Origin: Actinomadura sp. K4S16
GTDB lineage: Bacteria > Actinomycetota > Actinomycetes > Streptosporangiales > Streptosporangiaceae
Direction: 5' to 3'
DNA: 64,000 nucleotides
Assembly: GCF_008327685.1 (NCBI RefSeq)
Contig: NZ_BDDE01000013.1
Coordinates: 124,001 to 188,000, forward strand
Shown: one piece after another, positions 22,482 through 30,912 of the stretch
Layout: every line of letters begins with the position of its first letter
Numbering within the stretch: position 1 is the stretch's first letter
Program-made: the position numbers and the translations under genes
Notes under the pieces: generated by a model
The model's database searches: none
What the model saw: only the letters and a program-made list of their open reading frames with translations
What the model was told of the DNA's origin: nothing

Positions 22482-23225
22482 TCAAATCACCGGTTCGAAG
22501 CCGCTGATCCACGACCTCAGCTCGATGGTCAGGTCACCCCACAGGCCGCTCACGAGCAGCACCCCGATGAGGACGAGCATCCCCCCGCCGATCCGCATGA
22601 CCAGGGGGTAGTGGCGCTTCACGGCGCCGAACGCGCCGAGTGCCCTACGGTAGGCGATCGCGGTGGCCACGAACGGCAGGCCCAGGCCCGCGCAGTACGC
22701 CAGCGACAGCAGCGCGCCGCGCCAGGCGCTGGCCTCGGTGATCGCGAGGCCCTGCACCGCGCCGAGCGTCGGGCCGATGCACGGCGTCCAGCCCAATCCG
22801 AACAGGACGCCGAGGAGCGGCGCCCCGGCGAGCCCGGCAGCCGGGAGGCGCCCCGACTTCACCGTCCGCTGCAGGCCGGGGACGAAGCCCATGAACGCGA
22901 GCCCGAACACGATCGTGATGATGCCGAGGACGCGGGTGATCGTGTCCTGGTACTCCAGCAGCCACCGGCCGAGCCCGCCGAAGACCGCCCCGTAGCTGAC
23001 GAAGACCGCGCTGAAGCCCGCGACGAACAGCAGGACCCCGGCGAGGAGCCGCCCGCGCCGCTGCTCGGCGAGGTCGACGCCGCTCATCCCCGTCACGTAC
23101 GACAGGTAGCCCGGGACCAGTGGCAGGACGCATGGCGAGGCGAACGAGACGAGCCCGGCGAGGGCCGCCAGCGGCGCCGCCGCCACCAACGACCCGCTCA
23201 CGACCGTCTCGTCCAGGGAGCTCAC
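22482..23225 (-). CDS. ccdA: Thiol-disulfide transporter CcdA
   Basis: A 247-residue six-helix membrane protein that carries reducing equivalents across the membrane to the thioredoxin-like ResA. The redox cysteines are C32 (ASPCVLPLVPGYLSY) and C149 (GWTPCIGPTLG). The GTG at 23225 overlaps the resA stop by 4 bp; the longer in-frame extension falls inside resA. The order resA-ccdA-resB-ccsB makes a complete system II module. Confidence 0.95.
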   Translation of the reverse strand: MSSLDETVVSGSLVAAAPLAALAGLVSFASPCVLPLVPGYLSYVTGMSGVDLAEQRRGRLLAGVLLFVAGFSAVFVSYGAVFGGLGRWLLEYQDTITRVLGIITIVFGLAFMGFVPGLQRTVKSGRLPAAGLAGAPLLGVLFGLGWTPCIGPTLGAVQGLAITEASAWRGALLSLAYCAGLGLPFVATAIAYRRALGAFGAVKRHYPLVMRIGGGMLVLIGVLLVSGLWGDLTIELRSWISGFEPVI

Positions 23226-23824
23226 TTCTCCGCGAGGACCTTGCCGACCAGGGGGTTCAGCTTGGTGTAGGTCGTCGCGCCGATGATGCGGGCGGCGACG
23301 CGGCCCTGCCGGTCCAGCACGAGCGTGCTCGGGATCGCGCTCGGCGGGACGTCCCGGAACGCCAGCGTCACGCGGCCGTCGGCGTCGAAGAGGCTGGGGT
23401 AGGTGACCTTGAACTTGCGCTCGAACGCCTGCGCGTTGGGCTTGGCGTCCTTGAAGTTGACGCCGAGGAACTCCACGCCCTGCGCCTTCTTCTCGTCGTA
23501 GACCTGCTGGAGGGACGGTGCCTCGCCGCGGCAGGGCGCGCACCAGGACGCCCAGAAGTTGACGACGACGACCTTGCCCTTGAGGTCGGCGAGCTTGAAG
23601 GCCTTGCCGTCGAGCTGCTCGCCGCCGACGGCGGGGAGGCCCTTGCGGTCGGCCGCCTTGTACTCGGTCACGTTGCCGTCGCCGGAGATGAAGCGGTTGT
23701 CGCCGCCGTCCGGCCCTCCGTCGGCGGCGCCGGTGCCGGCGCAGCCGGCGAGCAGCGCGCAGAGCGCGACGGCGGCCCCCGCGCGGAAGGGGGCGCGGGA
23801 AGGCGAGATGCGGCGGGGGTTCAC
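23222..23824 (-). CDS. resA: Thioredoxin-like lipoprotein ResA/TlpA
   Basis: Keeps the CxxCH haem-binding cysteines of apocytochrome c reduced. The 200-residue protein has a lipoprotein signal with lipobox LLAGC (Cys28) and the redox motif WCAPC (C95, C98) followed by the expected cis-Pro region IPSTLVLD. It is anchored on the outer face of the membrane. First gene of the resA-ccdA-resB-ccsB operon; a dyad operator lies about 112 bp upstream. Confidence 0.94.
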   Translation of the reverse strand: MNPRRISPSRAPFRAGAAVALCALLAGCAGTGAADGGPDGGDNRFISGDGNVTEYKAADRKGLPAVGGEQLDGKAFKLADLKGKVVVVNFWASWCAPCRGEAPSLQQVYDEKKAQGVEFLGVNFKDAKPNAQAFERKFKVTYPSLFDADGRVTLAFRDVPPSAIPSTLVLDRQGRVAARIIGATTYTKLNPLVGKVLAEK

Positions 23825-23935
23825 GTGCCCCTCCTCGGTCCTACAGGGCTTCGGTACAAGGCGTTCGGTGCAGTCGTTCAGCGCGAGACGCCCGGTTCGG
23901 GACGTCCCGCGAAGACGCGCGGCACGGGATATTGA

Positions 23936-23954
23936 GTACTACAAGATGTAGTAC
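23936..23954. promoter_or_regulatory. Dyad operator upstream of the cytochrome c biogenesis operon
   Basis: GTACTACAAGATGTAGTAC has two perfect 8-bp arms around 3 nt. It is AT-richer than its surroundings and lies between the phosphatase stop and the resA start. The arms resemble the TACTACA/TGTAGTA core of BlaI/MecI/CopY-type operators; that assignment is an inference, and no such repressor is encoded in the window. Confidence 0.6.
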
Positions 23955-23971
23955 ACAACTTAGCGGTGCGG

Positions 23972-24610
23972 TCAGGCACCCGCGACACTGGGGCCCTTCG
24001 CGATCCCGGCGGCGGGCTCGCGGTAGGCGACCTCCACCAGCCGGCTGCCCTCGAAGGTCAGGCTGGTGAGGCTGGCGAGCGAGCACTCCCGCCGCGCCGG
24101 GTGGTGCCAGAGCTTGCGGCGCTCGGCGTGCAGCCGCAGGATCCAGATCGGCAGCTGGTGGCTGACGCAGACGGCCTCGTGGCCGCGCGCCGCCTCCCGG
24201 GCCCTGATGACGGCGGCGCGCATCCGGGCGGCGAGCATCTTGTACGGCTCGCCCCAGGACGGCCGGAACGGGTTGACGAGGTGGCGCCAGTGCTCGGGGC
24301 GGCGCAGCGAGCCGGTCCCGATCCCGAAGGTGAGCCCCTCGAAGTGGTTGCCGGCCTCGATCAGGCGGTCGTCCACCGTGACGGGCAGGCCGAACGCGTC
24401 GGCCAGCGGCGCGGCCGTCTCCAGCGCCCGCTGCATCGGCGAGGAGAACAGCGCGGTGACGTCCCGGTCGCCGAGCCACCGGGCGGCGGCCTTCGCCATG
24501 AGGACGCCGTCCTCGCTCAGGCGGTAGCCGGGCAGGCGCCCGTAGAGGATTCCCTCGGGGTTGTGCACCTCGCCGTGCCGCAGGAGGTGAACGATCGTGG
24601 TCTCAGTCAT
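23972..24610 (-). CDS. Histidine phosphatase family protein
   Basis: Phosphoglycerate-mutase-like phosphatase of 212 residues. The catalytic RHG motif is in LLRHGEVHNP near the N-terminus; a second set (SSPMQRALETA, then VDDRLIEAGNHFEGL) holds the acid and binding residues, and CVSHQLPI carries the second His. The substrate cannot be told from sequence. It precedes the resA operon on the same strand but is separated by 147 bp that hold an operator, so it may end its own unit. Confidence 0.9.
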   Translation of the reverse strand: MTETTIVHLLRHGEVHNPEGILYGRLPGYRLSEDGVLMAKAAARWLGDRDVTALFSSPMQRALETAAPLADAFGLPVTVDDRLIEAGNHFEGLTFGIGTGSLRRPEHWRHLVNPFRPSWGEPYKMLAARMRAAVIRAREAARGHEAVCVSHQLPIWILRLHAERRKLWHHPARRECSLASLTSLTFEGSRLVEVAYREPAAGIAKGPSVAGA

Positions 24611-24702
24611 GGCCTCGCCAGATTACCCGCGCTCGAATCACCCGCGTTCACCGCCCGCCCCGCCCCCCTGTCCCGGCGGGTGAGACGGGGCGGTCGGGCG
24701 GG

Positions 24703-26532
24703 TCAGATGCGGGTGGAGGCGACGAAGTCGGAGATGGCCTTGGCGGCGCGGTCGAGGTCGGCCTTCGGGACCTTGGCGTCCTCCAGCCGCTGGGTGAACC
24801 AGTAGAGGAGCGCGGCGTCGCAGATGGCGGACTGGGCGGCCGGGGCCGTGCAGGTGATCGGCCAGGCGACGCCGCGCGGTGTCAGGACGGCCAGCTCGGC
24901 CTTCACGGCGGGCGACGGCGGGAGGTTGTCGGTGCCGGGGCCGCGGGTGAGCACCGCCTGGTAGCCGGGCACGCCCGTCGCCAGGGCCTGTCGCGTCGAC
25001 AGGATGGACGAGCATTCGTTGCCCTGCGCGCGTTCGCGCTGCGCCTGGGCGGAGTCCGGGAAGTACGTGCACATCTGGATGCGGATGCCGCCGACCGAGC
25101 CCTGCCAGTTCTGCTCGACCAGGGCCGTCCCGAAGTCCCCGACCGAGGCGGCGCCCGCGTTCGCGCCGACCGACGCCTCGCACTCCGCGCCCGCCGGGCC
25201 GATCAGCAGCCCCTGCCCGGAGCGGTAGACGGCGGCGTTCTTCGGCATCTTGACCTGCGCGGGGAGCGTCACCTTCGCGGGCCCGTCGGACGGTGTGATC
25301 ACCGCACCCGGCGCCCGCGTGACGCAGGGCCTCACGTCCGCGACGGTGGCCGCGACCCTGGCGGTCGCCGAGGGGCGCGGGGCGGGGTCCTGCTTCGTCA
25401 CCTGCTGGACGGCGACGGCGCCCGCCCCGACGACCACGACCGTACCGACCGCGGCGGCGGTGAGGCCCGCGCCGCTGCCGAGGAACGCCTTGACGGCCGA
25501 GCCCGCGGCGACCTTCCCGGCGACCGACGCCGTCCCGGCACCGGACACTCCAGAGGCTCCGGCGGCAGCGCCCGTCCCCGCGGCGGCGGCGCCGGCGGCG
25601 GACGCCGCGCCCGGCATCAGCCAAGCGGCGAGCGGGAACAGCGCGGCGAGCGCGACGGCGCCCGCGGACAGGGCGTGCACGCCCCGGGCCTCCCAGTCCC
25701 GGCCGTAGGCGGCCTGGGCGGTGCGCTCCAGGTCGTCCACGAACGCGGCGGCCCCGGCCGGACGCTCCTCCGGCGCCTTGGCCATGCCCTTCAGGACGAG
25801 CGGCCGCAGCGCCTCGGGCACGGCGTCGACGGGGATCTCTCCGGTCAGGTGGGCCCGCATCAGCTCGGCACGGGCACCCGTGTAGGGCCGCCGCCCGGTC
25901 ACGCACTCCACGAAAACGCAGGTCGCGGCGTACACGTCGGTCCTGGGCGTGGCGACGTGCCTGCTCCACTGCTCCGGCGCCATGTAGTACGGGGTCCCGG
26001 CGCCGCCCGCCTCCTCCCCGGCGGGGGTGGCGATGCCGAAGTCGACGAGGCGGCTCCGCCCGTCCGCCGGGACGACGACGTTGGCGGGCTTGTAGTCGCG
26101 GTGGACGACGCCGACCGCGTGTGCGGCCGCCAGCCCCAGCAGCGAGCCCTTGAGGACGGCCAGCGCCGCCTCCGGGCCGAGCGCGCCGTACCGCGCCAGC
26201 ACCTCCTTGAGGGAGACGCCGTCGACGGCCTCCATCACGATCGCGGCGGTGCCCGGCCCCTCGACGAGCCGGAAGAGCCGCGCCACGTGCGGGCTGTTCG
26301 CGCGGCCGAGCATGAGCGCCTCATGGCGGAGCCGCTCCCGGTCGGCCTCGTCCGCCCGCACCGCCAGGTACTTGATCGCCACCGGGGTGCCGGACGCGTC
26401 GTCCCGGGCGAGCACGACCCGCCCCTGGGCGCCCGCGCCCAGCTCGCGCACCTCGGTGTACCCGCCGACCCGCCACTCACCGGCCCACCGCTCACCGGCC
26501 TGCTCCGCGCCGTCCCGCCACTCGCCTTCCAT
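24703..26532 (-). CDS. Membrane Ser/Thr protein kinase
   Basis: A 609-residue PknB-type kinase with a complete catalytic set: glycine loop LGAGAQGRV at 31-39, K54 in VAIK, helix-C E71, HRDYKPAN at 144-151, DFG at 164-166 and APEQW at 185-189. After the kinase domain come hydrophobic segments (about 290-306 and 355-375) separated by an Ala/Gly-rich stretch, then an outer domain with several Cys. No PASTA repeats. The outer domain is not recognised and may sense a ligand or cell-wall state. Confidence 0.92.
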   Translation of the reverse strand: MEGEWRDGAEQAGERWAGEWRVGGYTEVRELGAGAQGRVVLARDDASGTPVAIKYLAVRADEADRERLRHEALMLGRANSPHVARLFRLVEGPGTAAIVMEAVDGVSLKEVLARYGALGPEAALAVLKGSLLGLAAAHAVGVVHRDYKPANVVVPADGRSRLVDFGIATPAGEEAGGAGTPYYMAPEQWSRHVATPRTDVYAATCVFVECVTGRRPYTGARAELMRAHLTGEIPVDAVPEALRPLVLKGMAKAPEERPAGAAAFVDDLERTAQAAYGRDWEARGVHALSAGAVALAALFPLAAWLMPGAASAAGAAAAGTGAAAGASGVSGAGTASVAGKVAAGSAVKAFLGSGAGLTAAAVGTVVVVGAGAVAVQQVTKQDPAPRPSATARVAATVADVRPCVTRAPGAVITPSDGPAKVTLPAQVKMPKNAAVYRSGQGLLIGPAGAECEASVGANAGAASVGDFGTALVEQNWQGSVGGIRIQMCTYFPDSAQAQRERAQGNECSSILSTRQALATGVPGYQAVLTRGPGTDNLPPSPAVKAELAVLTPRGVAWPITCTAPAAQSAICDAALLYWFTQRLEDAKVPKADLDRAAKAISDFVASTRI

Positions 26533-26592
26533 GATCGCGAGAACCTACCGAACAAGTTCGCGCGCGACGACCCGGGGCGGGTGCCAGGCAGG

Positions 26593-27519
26593 TCAGGCCG
26601 GGGCGGGGACGTCGGTGGGGGCGTCGGCCGCGACGGCCGTGCGCAGGGCGGTGACGGCGGCGCGGATCGCGGGACGGCGGGCGGCCTCCTCGCGCCAGAC
26701 GGCGTAGACGCGGCGCGACAGCGGGGCCGACAGCGGGACGATCGCGACGCCGGGCGGGACGTCGCAGCGGCCGAGGCGGGGCAGGATGACGTTGCCGAGC
26801 CCGGCGGCGACCAGGGAGAGCTGGGTGGCGAACTCGTAGGCCATGTGGTCGATCTTGGGTTCGCTGTCGATGGCGCGCAGCGTGCGCAGCAGCCAGTCGC
26901 AGCAGATGCTGTCGGGCGAGGAGCTGATCCAGGTGTCCCCGGCGAGCTCCTTGAGGTCGACCGTGTCGCGGCCGGCGAGGTCGTGGTCCGCGGGCAGCGC
27001 CACGTCGGCGACGTCCTCGCAGATGACGCCCTTGTGCAGGCCCTCGGGCAGCGGGAGCGGCTCGTTGTTCCAGTCCTGGACGACCGCCATGTCGAAGTCG
27101 CCGCGCAGGACGAGCGGCATGCTGCGCATGGGGTCCTCCTCGCGGAGCAGGACGCGCAGCTCGGGGTGGTCGGCGCGCAGGGCGCTCAGGGCGGCGGGCA
27201 TCAGCCCGCGGATCGCGGTGGGGAACGCGGCGACGGTGAGCTGGCCGACGACGGAGCCGCGGTGCGCCTCCAGGTCGGCCTGCGCCTGCTCGACGAGCGA
27301 CAGGATCCGCTCGGCGTGCGCTACGAGGAGTTCGGCGGCGTCGGTGAGGCGGACGCCGCGGCCGTTGCGTTCGAGGAGCTTCTGGCCTGTCTCGCGCTCC
27401 AGCTTGGCGAGCTGCTGGGACACCGCGGACGTGGTGACGTGGAGGACGTCCGCGGCGGCGCTGACCGACCCGTAGGTCGCGACCGAGTGCAGAGCGCGCA
27501 GCCGTTCCAGATCAAGCAT
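26593..27519 (-). CDS. LysR-family transcriptional regulator
   Basis: A 308-residue regulator with an N-terminal winged HTH (LRALHSVATYGSVSAAADVLHVTTSAVSQQL, residues 7-37) and a substrate-binding domain from about 90. It is divergent from the EamA transporter and DapA-like enzyme over 72 bp, the usual layout for a LysR regulator and its target. The ligand is unknown. Two adjacent Cys (SICCDWL) are unusual and could be redox-active. Confidence 0.93.
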   Translation of the reverse strand: MLDLERLRALHSVATYGSVSAAADVLHVTTSAVSQQLAKLERETGQKLLERNGRGVRLTDAAELLVAHAERILSLVEQAQADLEAHRGSVVGQLTVAAFPTAIRGLMPAALSALRADHPELRVLLREEDPMRSMPLVLRGDFDMAVVQDWNNEPLPLPEGLHKGVICEDVADVALPADHDLAGRDTVDLKELAGDTWISSSPDSICCDWLLRTLRAIDSEPKIDHMAYEFATQLSLVAAGLGNVILPRLGRCDVPPGVAIVPLSAPLSRRVYAVWREEAARRPAIRAAVTALRTAVAADAPTDVPAPA

Positions 27520-27551
27520 GAAGCAATACTAAAACGAGGTGTCAAGAAGTT

Positions 27552-27571
27552 CTCGCTTGTCCTAAAGCGAG
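27552..27571. promoter_or_regulatory. Dyad in the LysR/EamA divergent promoter
   Basis: CTCGCTTGTCCTAAAGCGAG has perfect 7-bp arms separated by 6 nt and contains a T-N11-A core as expected for a LysR box. It ends 20 bp before the transporter ATG, so binding could block or activate that promoter. Confidence 0.6.
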
Positions 27572-27591
27572 TGTTTCCTCACGATCGAGGC

Positions 27592-28635
27592 ATGAAATCG
27601 CGCCACGTCCTGCTGGCCACTTTGATCGCCGCCCTCTGGGGTTTCAACTTCGTGCCCATCAAAGTCGCGCTGGAGGACTTTCCGCCGCTGCTGATGGCCG
27701 CGCTGCGGTTCACGGCCGCGGCGGTGCCCGCGGTCTTCCTCGTCCGCCGCCCGCCGGTCGCCGCCCGCTGGTTCGTCCTGGTCGGCGTCCCGCTCGGCGT
27801 GGGGCAGTTCGGCCTGCTGTTCCTCGGCATGAGCATGGGCATGCCCGCCGGCCAGGCATCGGTCGTGCTCCAGGTGCAGGCGATCTTCACCGCGCTGTTC
27901 GCGGGCCTGCTGCTGGGCGAGCGCGTCGGCGGCCGGCAGGTCGCCGGGATGGTCGTCGCGTTCAGCGGCGTCACGCTGCTCGGCGTCGCGCAGGGCGAGG
28001 GCGGGAGCCCGGTGGGGGCGTTCCTGGTCTGCCTCGCCGGCGCGGCCGCCTGGGGGCTGGCGAACGTCGCGATGCGGGGGATGAACCAGTCCACCGAGGA
28101 GCCGGTCGACGCGTTCGCGTTCATGGTGTGGATGTCGCTGGTGCCGCCCCTCCCCCTGCTCGCCCTGTCGCTGGTCTTCGAGGGGCCGGGGGCTGTGCCG
28201 GAGGCGGCGCGGAACCTCTCGCTCGCCGGGGTGGCCTCGATCGCGTTCATCGCCTATGTCGCCACGCTGTTCTGCTTCGGCGGATGGGCGTGGCTGATCC
28301 GCCGGTACGAGGTCGGCACCGTCGCCATGTACTCGCTGCTCGTCCCGCCGTTCGGGCTCGTCTCGGCGGCCCTGCTGCTGGACGAGCACGTGGACGGGAC
28401 GCGGCTCGCCGGCGCCGCACTGATCATCGCGGGGGTCGCGGCCGGCAGCATCCGGCTCCGCGGCCGCGGCCTGCCCGTCCCGCCCGCGCCCGCCGTGTCG
28501 GCCGAACCGCCCGCGCCGGTCGAAGCGGCCGCGCCGGTCGAAGCGGCCGCGCCGGTCGAAGCGGCCGCGCCGGTCGAAGCGGCCGCGCCGTCCGCATCCC
28601 CCGCTCCGGCCGCCCGGCCGGCCCGAACGAGGTGA
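27592..28635 (+). CDS. EamA/DMT-family transporter with C-terminal repeat tail
   Basis: A 347-residue, ten-helix drug/metabolite exporter with the two EamA halves (LIAALWGFNFVPIKVAL... and GAAAWGLANVAMRGM...). The last 50 residues are Pro/Ala/Val-rich and contain four copies of the six-residue unit APVEAA. The ATG at 27592 follows a GAGG ribosome-binding site. It is coupled to the next gene with 5 bp between them, which suggests transport of that enzyme's substrate or product. Confidence 0.9.
   Translation: MKSRHVLLATLIAALWGFNFVPIKVALEDFPPLLMAALRFTAAAVPAVFLVRRPPVAARWFVLVGVPLGVGQFGLLFLGMSMGMPAGQASVVLQVQAIFTALFAGLLLGERVGGRQVAGMVVAFSGVTLLGVAQGEGGSPVGAFLVCLAGAAAWGLANVAMRGMNQSTEEPVDAFAFMVWMSLVPPLPLLALSLVFEGPGAVPEAARNLSLAGVASIAFIAYVATLFCFGGWAWLIRRYEVGTVAMYSLLVPPFGLVSAALLLDEHVDGTRLAGAALIIAGVAAGSIRLRGRGLPVPPAPAVSAEPPAPVEAAAPVEAAAPVEAAAPVEAAAPSASPAPAARPARTR
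28513..28590 (+). repeat. 18-bp tandem repeat in the EamA C-terminus
   Basis: Four identical in-frame copies of GCGCCGGTCGAAGCGGCC plus 6 bp of a fifth. They encode APVEAA units of the tail after the last membrane helix. The copies show no divergence, so the array is recent or homogenised. Confidence 0.95.
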
Positions 28636-28640
28636 GACCC

Positions 28641-29513
28641 ATGCACGGAATCCACGCGTCGCTCGTCACGCCGTTCACCCGCTCCGGCGAGGTGGACGCC
28701 AAGTCCCTCGAACGCCTCGCCCGCCACTGCCTGGAGAACGGCGCCGCCGGCCTGGTGGCGCTGGGCACCACCGGCGAGGCCGCGCTGCTGAGCGCCGCCG
28801 AGCAGCGGACGGTGCTGGAGGTGTGCCGCGCCGTCTCGATCGAGCACGGGACGCCCCTGACGGTGGGCGCCGGGACGATGGGCACCGAGGACTCGATCCG
28901 GCAGGCCCGCGAACGCGCCCCGCTCGCCGACGCGCTGCTCGTCGTCGTCCCGTACTACCTGCGGCCGTCGGAGGAGGGGGTCATCGACCACTTCGCCGCC
29001 GTCGGCGCTGCCGTGGACGTCCCGCTGATCCCCTACAACGTGCCGTACCGGACGGCGAAGCCGCTGTCCGCCGGCGCGCTTCTGGAGATCCTCGCGCTCG
29101 ACTGCGTCGTCGGCATGAAGCACTGCGCGGGCGCGATCGACCAGGACACTCTGGCCGTGCTGGCGGCCAACCCGGGCAAGGCGATCCTGTCCGGGGACGA
29201 CGCCTACATCTATCCCATGCTCCAACTCGGCGCGGCGGGCGGCGTCGCCGCCTGCGCGTGCCTCGCGCCGGCCGCCTACGCCGCCATGGCGCGGGCCACG
29301 CGGGAGGGGAACGCGGCGCGGGCGCTGACGTTCCACAACGCCCTGCTCCCGATGGCGGAGGCGCTGTTCAGCGAGCCGTCCCCGGCCGTCCTGAAGGCCT
29401 GCCTCGCCGACGAGGGGCTGATCGACGACCCCGCGGTGCGCGCACCCCTGCACGCACCGCGTCCCGAATCGGTCGTCGCCGCCCTGAGAGCGCTCCGCGC
29501 CCTGCCGTTCTAG
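28641..29513 (+). CDS. DapA-family aldolase/lyase (dihydrodipicolinate synthase-like)
   Basis: A 290-residue TIM-barrel enzyme of the Schiff-base aldolase family. The pyruvate loop GTTGE, catalytic Tyr and Arg in YNVPYRT, and the Schiff-base Lys in GMKHCAG are present, the last replacing the usual G-(I/V)-K-E-A-(T/S)-G. These keep dihydrodipicolinate synthase open as a function, but the location behind an exporter, not in a lysine operon, could mean another 2-keto acid aldolase. Start ATG at 28641, with GGTGAG overlapping the transporter stop as ribosome-binding site. Confidence 0.85.
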   Translation: MHGIHASLVTPFTRSGEVDAKSLERLARHCLENGAAGLVALGTTGEAALLSAAEQRTVLEVCRAVSIEHGTPLTVGAGTMGTEDSIRQARERAPLADALLVVVPYYLRPSEEGVIDHFAAVGAAVDVPLIPYNVPYRTAKPLSAGALLEILALDCVVGMKHCAGAIDQDTLAVLAANPGKAILSGDDAYIYPMLQLGAAGGVAACACLAPAAYAAMARATREGNAARALTFHNALLPMAEALFSEPSPAVLKACLADEGLIDDPAVRAPLHAPRPESVVAALRALRALPF

Positions 29514-29538
29514 GAAGCCGCCGTTCTAGGAAGCCGCC
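29507..29538. repeat. 16-bp direct repeat spanning two opposed stop codons
   Basis: CCGTTCTAGGAAGCCG-type words occur twice, back to back. The first contains the stop of the DapA-like gene; the second copy contains the reverse-strand hemL stop. Only 12 bp separate the two convergent genes. Confidence 0.6.
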
Positions 29539-30824
29539 GCTCGGGCCGCGGCGCGGGCGGCGTGCGGGAGGGCCTCCAGGACGCGTTCCAGCGCCTCGTC
29601 GTCGTGCGCGGCCGACAGGAACCACACCTCGTACGCGGACGGGGGCAGGTACACGCCGCGCTCCAGCGCGGCGTGGAAGAAGGCGGCGTAGGCCTTGGAG
29701 TCCTGCCGCTGCGCGGCGGCGAAGTCGCCCACCGCCCCGTCCGTGAAGAAGATCGAGAAGAGGTTGCTCGCGTTCTGCAGCGTGTGCGGGACGCCCTCGC
29801 GCTCCAGCGCCTCGGACGCGGCCGTCGACACGATCCGCGCCGAGCGGTCGATCGCGGCGTACACCTCGTCCGTGGCGTGCCGCAGCGTGGCGAGCCCGGC
29901 GGCGGTGGCGAGCGGGTTCCCCGACAGGGTGCCGGCCTGGTAGACGGGCCCGGCCGGGGCGAGGTGGTCCATGACGTCGGCGCGCCCGCCGAACGCGGCG
30001 GCGGGCAGCCCGCCGCCCATCACCTTGCCGAACGTCATCAGGTCGCCGGGGACGCCCTCGACCCCGAACCACCCGGACCGCGACGCCCGGAACCCGGTGA
30101 GCACCTCGTCGAGCACCAGCAGCGCGCCGTACCGCTCGCACAGCCGCTTCAGCAGCGCGTTGAACCCGGCCAGCGGCGGGACCACGCCCATGTTGCACGG
30201 CACGGCCTCGGTGATCACGCAGGCGATGTCGTTGCCGTGGTCGTGGAAGGCCGTCTCCACGGCCGCGACGTCGTTGTAGGGCAGGATCAGCGTGTCGGCG
30301 GTGGTCGCGCCGGTCACGCCCGGCGTGTCGGGGAGCCCGAACGTGGCGACGCCGGAGCCCGCCGCGGCGAGCAGCGAGTCCACGTGCCCGTGGTAGCAGC
30401 CCGCGAACTTCATGATCTTGGTGCGGCCGGTGAACCCGCGGGCCAGCCGGATCGCCGACATCGTCGCCTCGGTCCCCGAGTTGACCAGCCGGACCTTCTC
30501 GGCCGGGGTGCGGGAGACGATCTCCTCGGCGAGCTCCACCTCGCCCTGCGTGGGCGCGCCGTAGGACGTCCCGCGCCCGGCCGCGTCCCGCACCGCCTCC
30601 ACGACGGCCGGGTGCGCGTGCCCGAGGATCATCGGACCCCACGAACACACCAGATCGACATAGGTATTGCCGTCGACGTCGGTAAGGTACGGACCACGCC
30701 CGGACGCCATGAAACGGGGCGTTCCGCCAACGGCGCCGAAGGCGCGGACCGGAGAGTTGACGCCGCCGGGGACAACGGCGGCGGAACGGTCGAACAACTG
30801 CCGGGAGCGATCGAAGTCAGTCAC
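29526..30824 (-). CDS. hemL: Glutamate-1-semialdehyde 2,1-aminomutase
   Basis: PLP enzyme converting glutamate-1-semialdehyde to 5-aminolevulinate, the second step of the C5 heme pathway. The 432-residue protein has [14 protein letters not shown] at 117-130, PLP aspartate D239 in LVLDEV and the Schiff-base lysine K267 in [12 protein letters not shown] start at 30824, preceded by GAGAGA. It is separated from hemB-hemA by the kinase-like and prim-pol-like genes. Confidence 0.96.
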   Translation of the reverse strand: MTDFDRSRQLFDRSAAVVPGGVNSPVRAFGAVGGTPRFMASGRGPYLTDVDGNTYVDLVCSWGPMILGHAHPAVVEAVRDAAGRGTSYGAPTQGEVELAEEIVSRTPAEKVRLVNSGTEATMSAIRLARGFTGRTKIMKFAGCYHGHVDSLLAAAGSGVATFGLPDTPGVTGATTADTLILPYNDVAAVETAFHDHGNDIACVITEAVPCNMGVVPPLAGFNALLKRLCERYGALLVLDEVLTGFRASRSGWFGVEGVPGDLMTFGKVMGGGLPAAAFGGRADVMDHLAPAGPVYQAGTLSGNPLATAAGLATLRHATDEVYAAIDRSARIVSTAASEALEREGVPHTLQNASNLFSIFFTDGAVGDFAAAQRQDSKAYAAFFHAALERGVYLPPSAYEVWFLSAAHDDEALERVLEALPHAARAAARAAAS

Positions 30825-30912
30825 GGTTGCAGTCTCTCAGTTGCAGTTCGGCGACTTGCCTTGACCCGGCGGCGTATGGGCCGATATTCCACCAAGTGAC
30901 GACATCGGAGGG

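Noticed and set aside
25675..27591. Upstream 640 codons of the open frame that ends in the EamA gene
   Set aside because: They run antisense through the kinase and LysR genes; the EamA start is at 27592.
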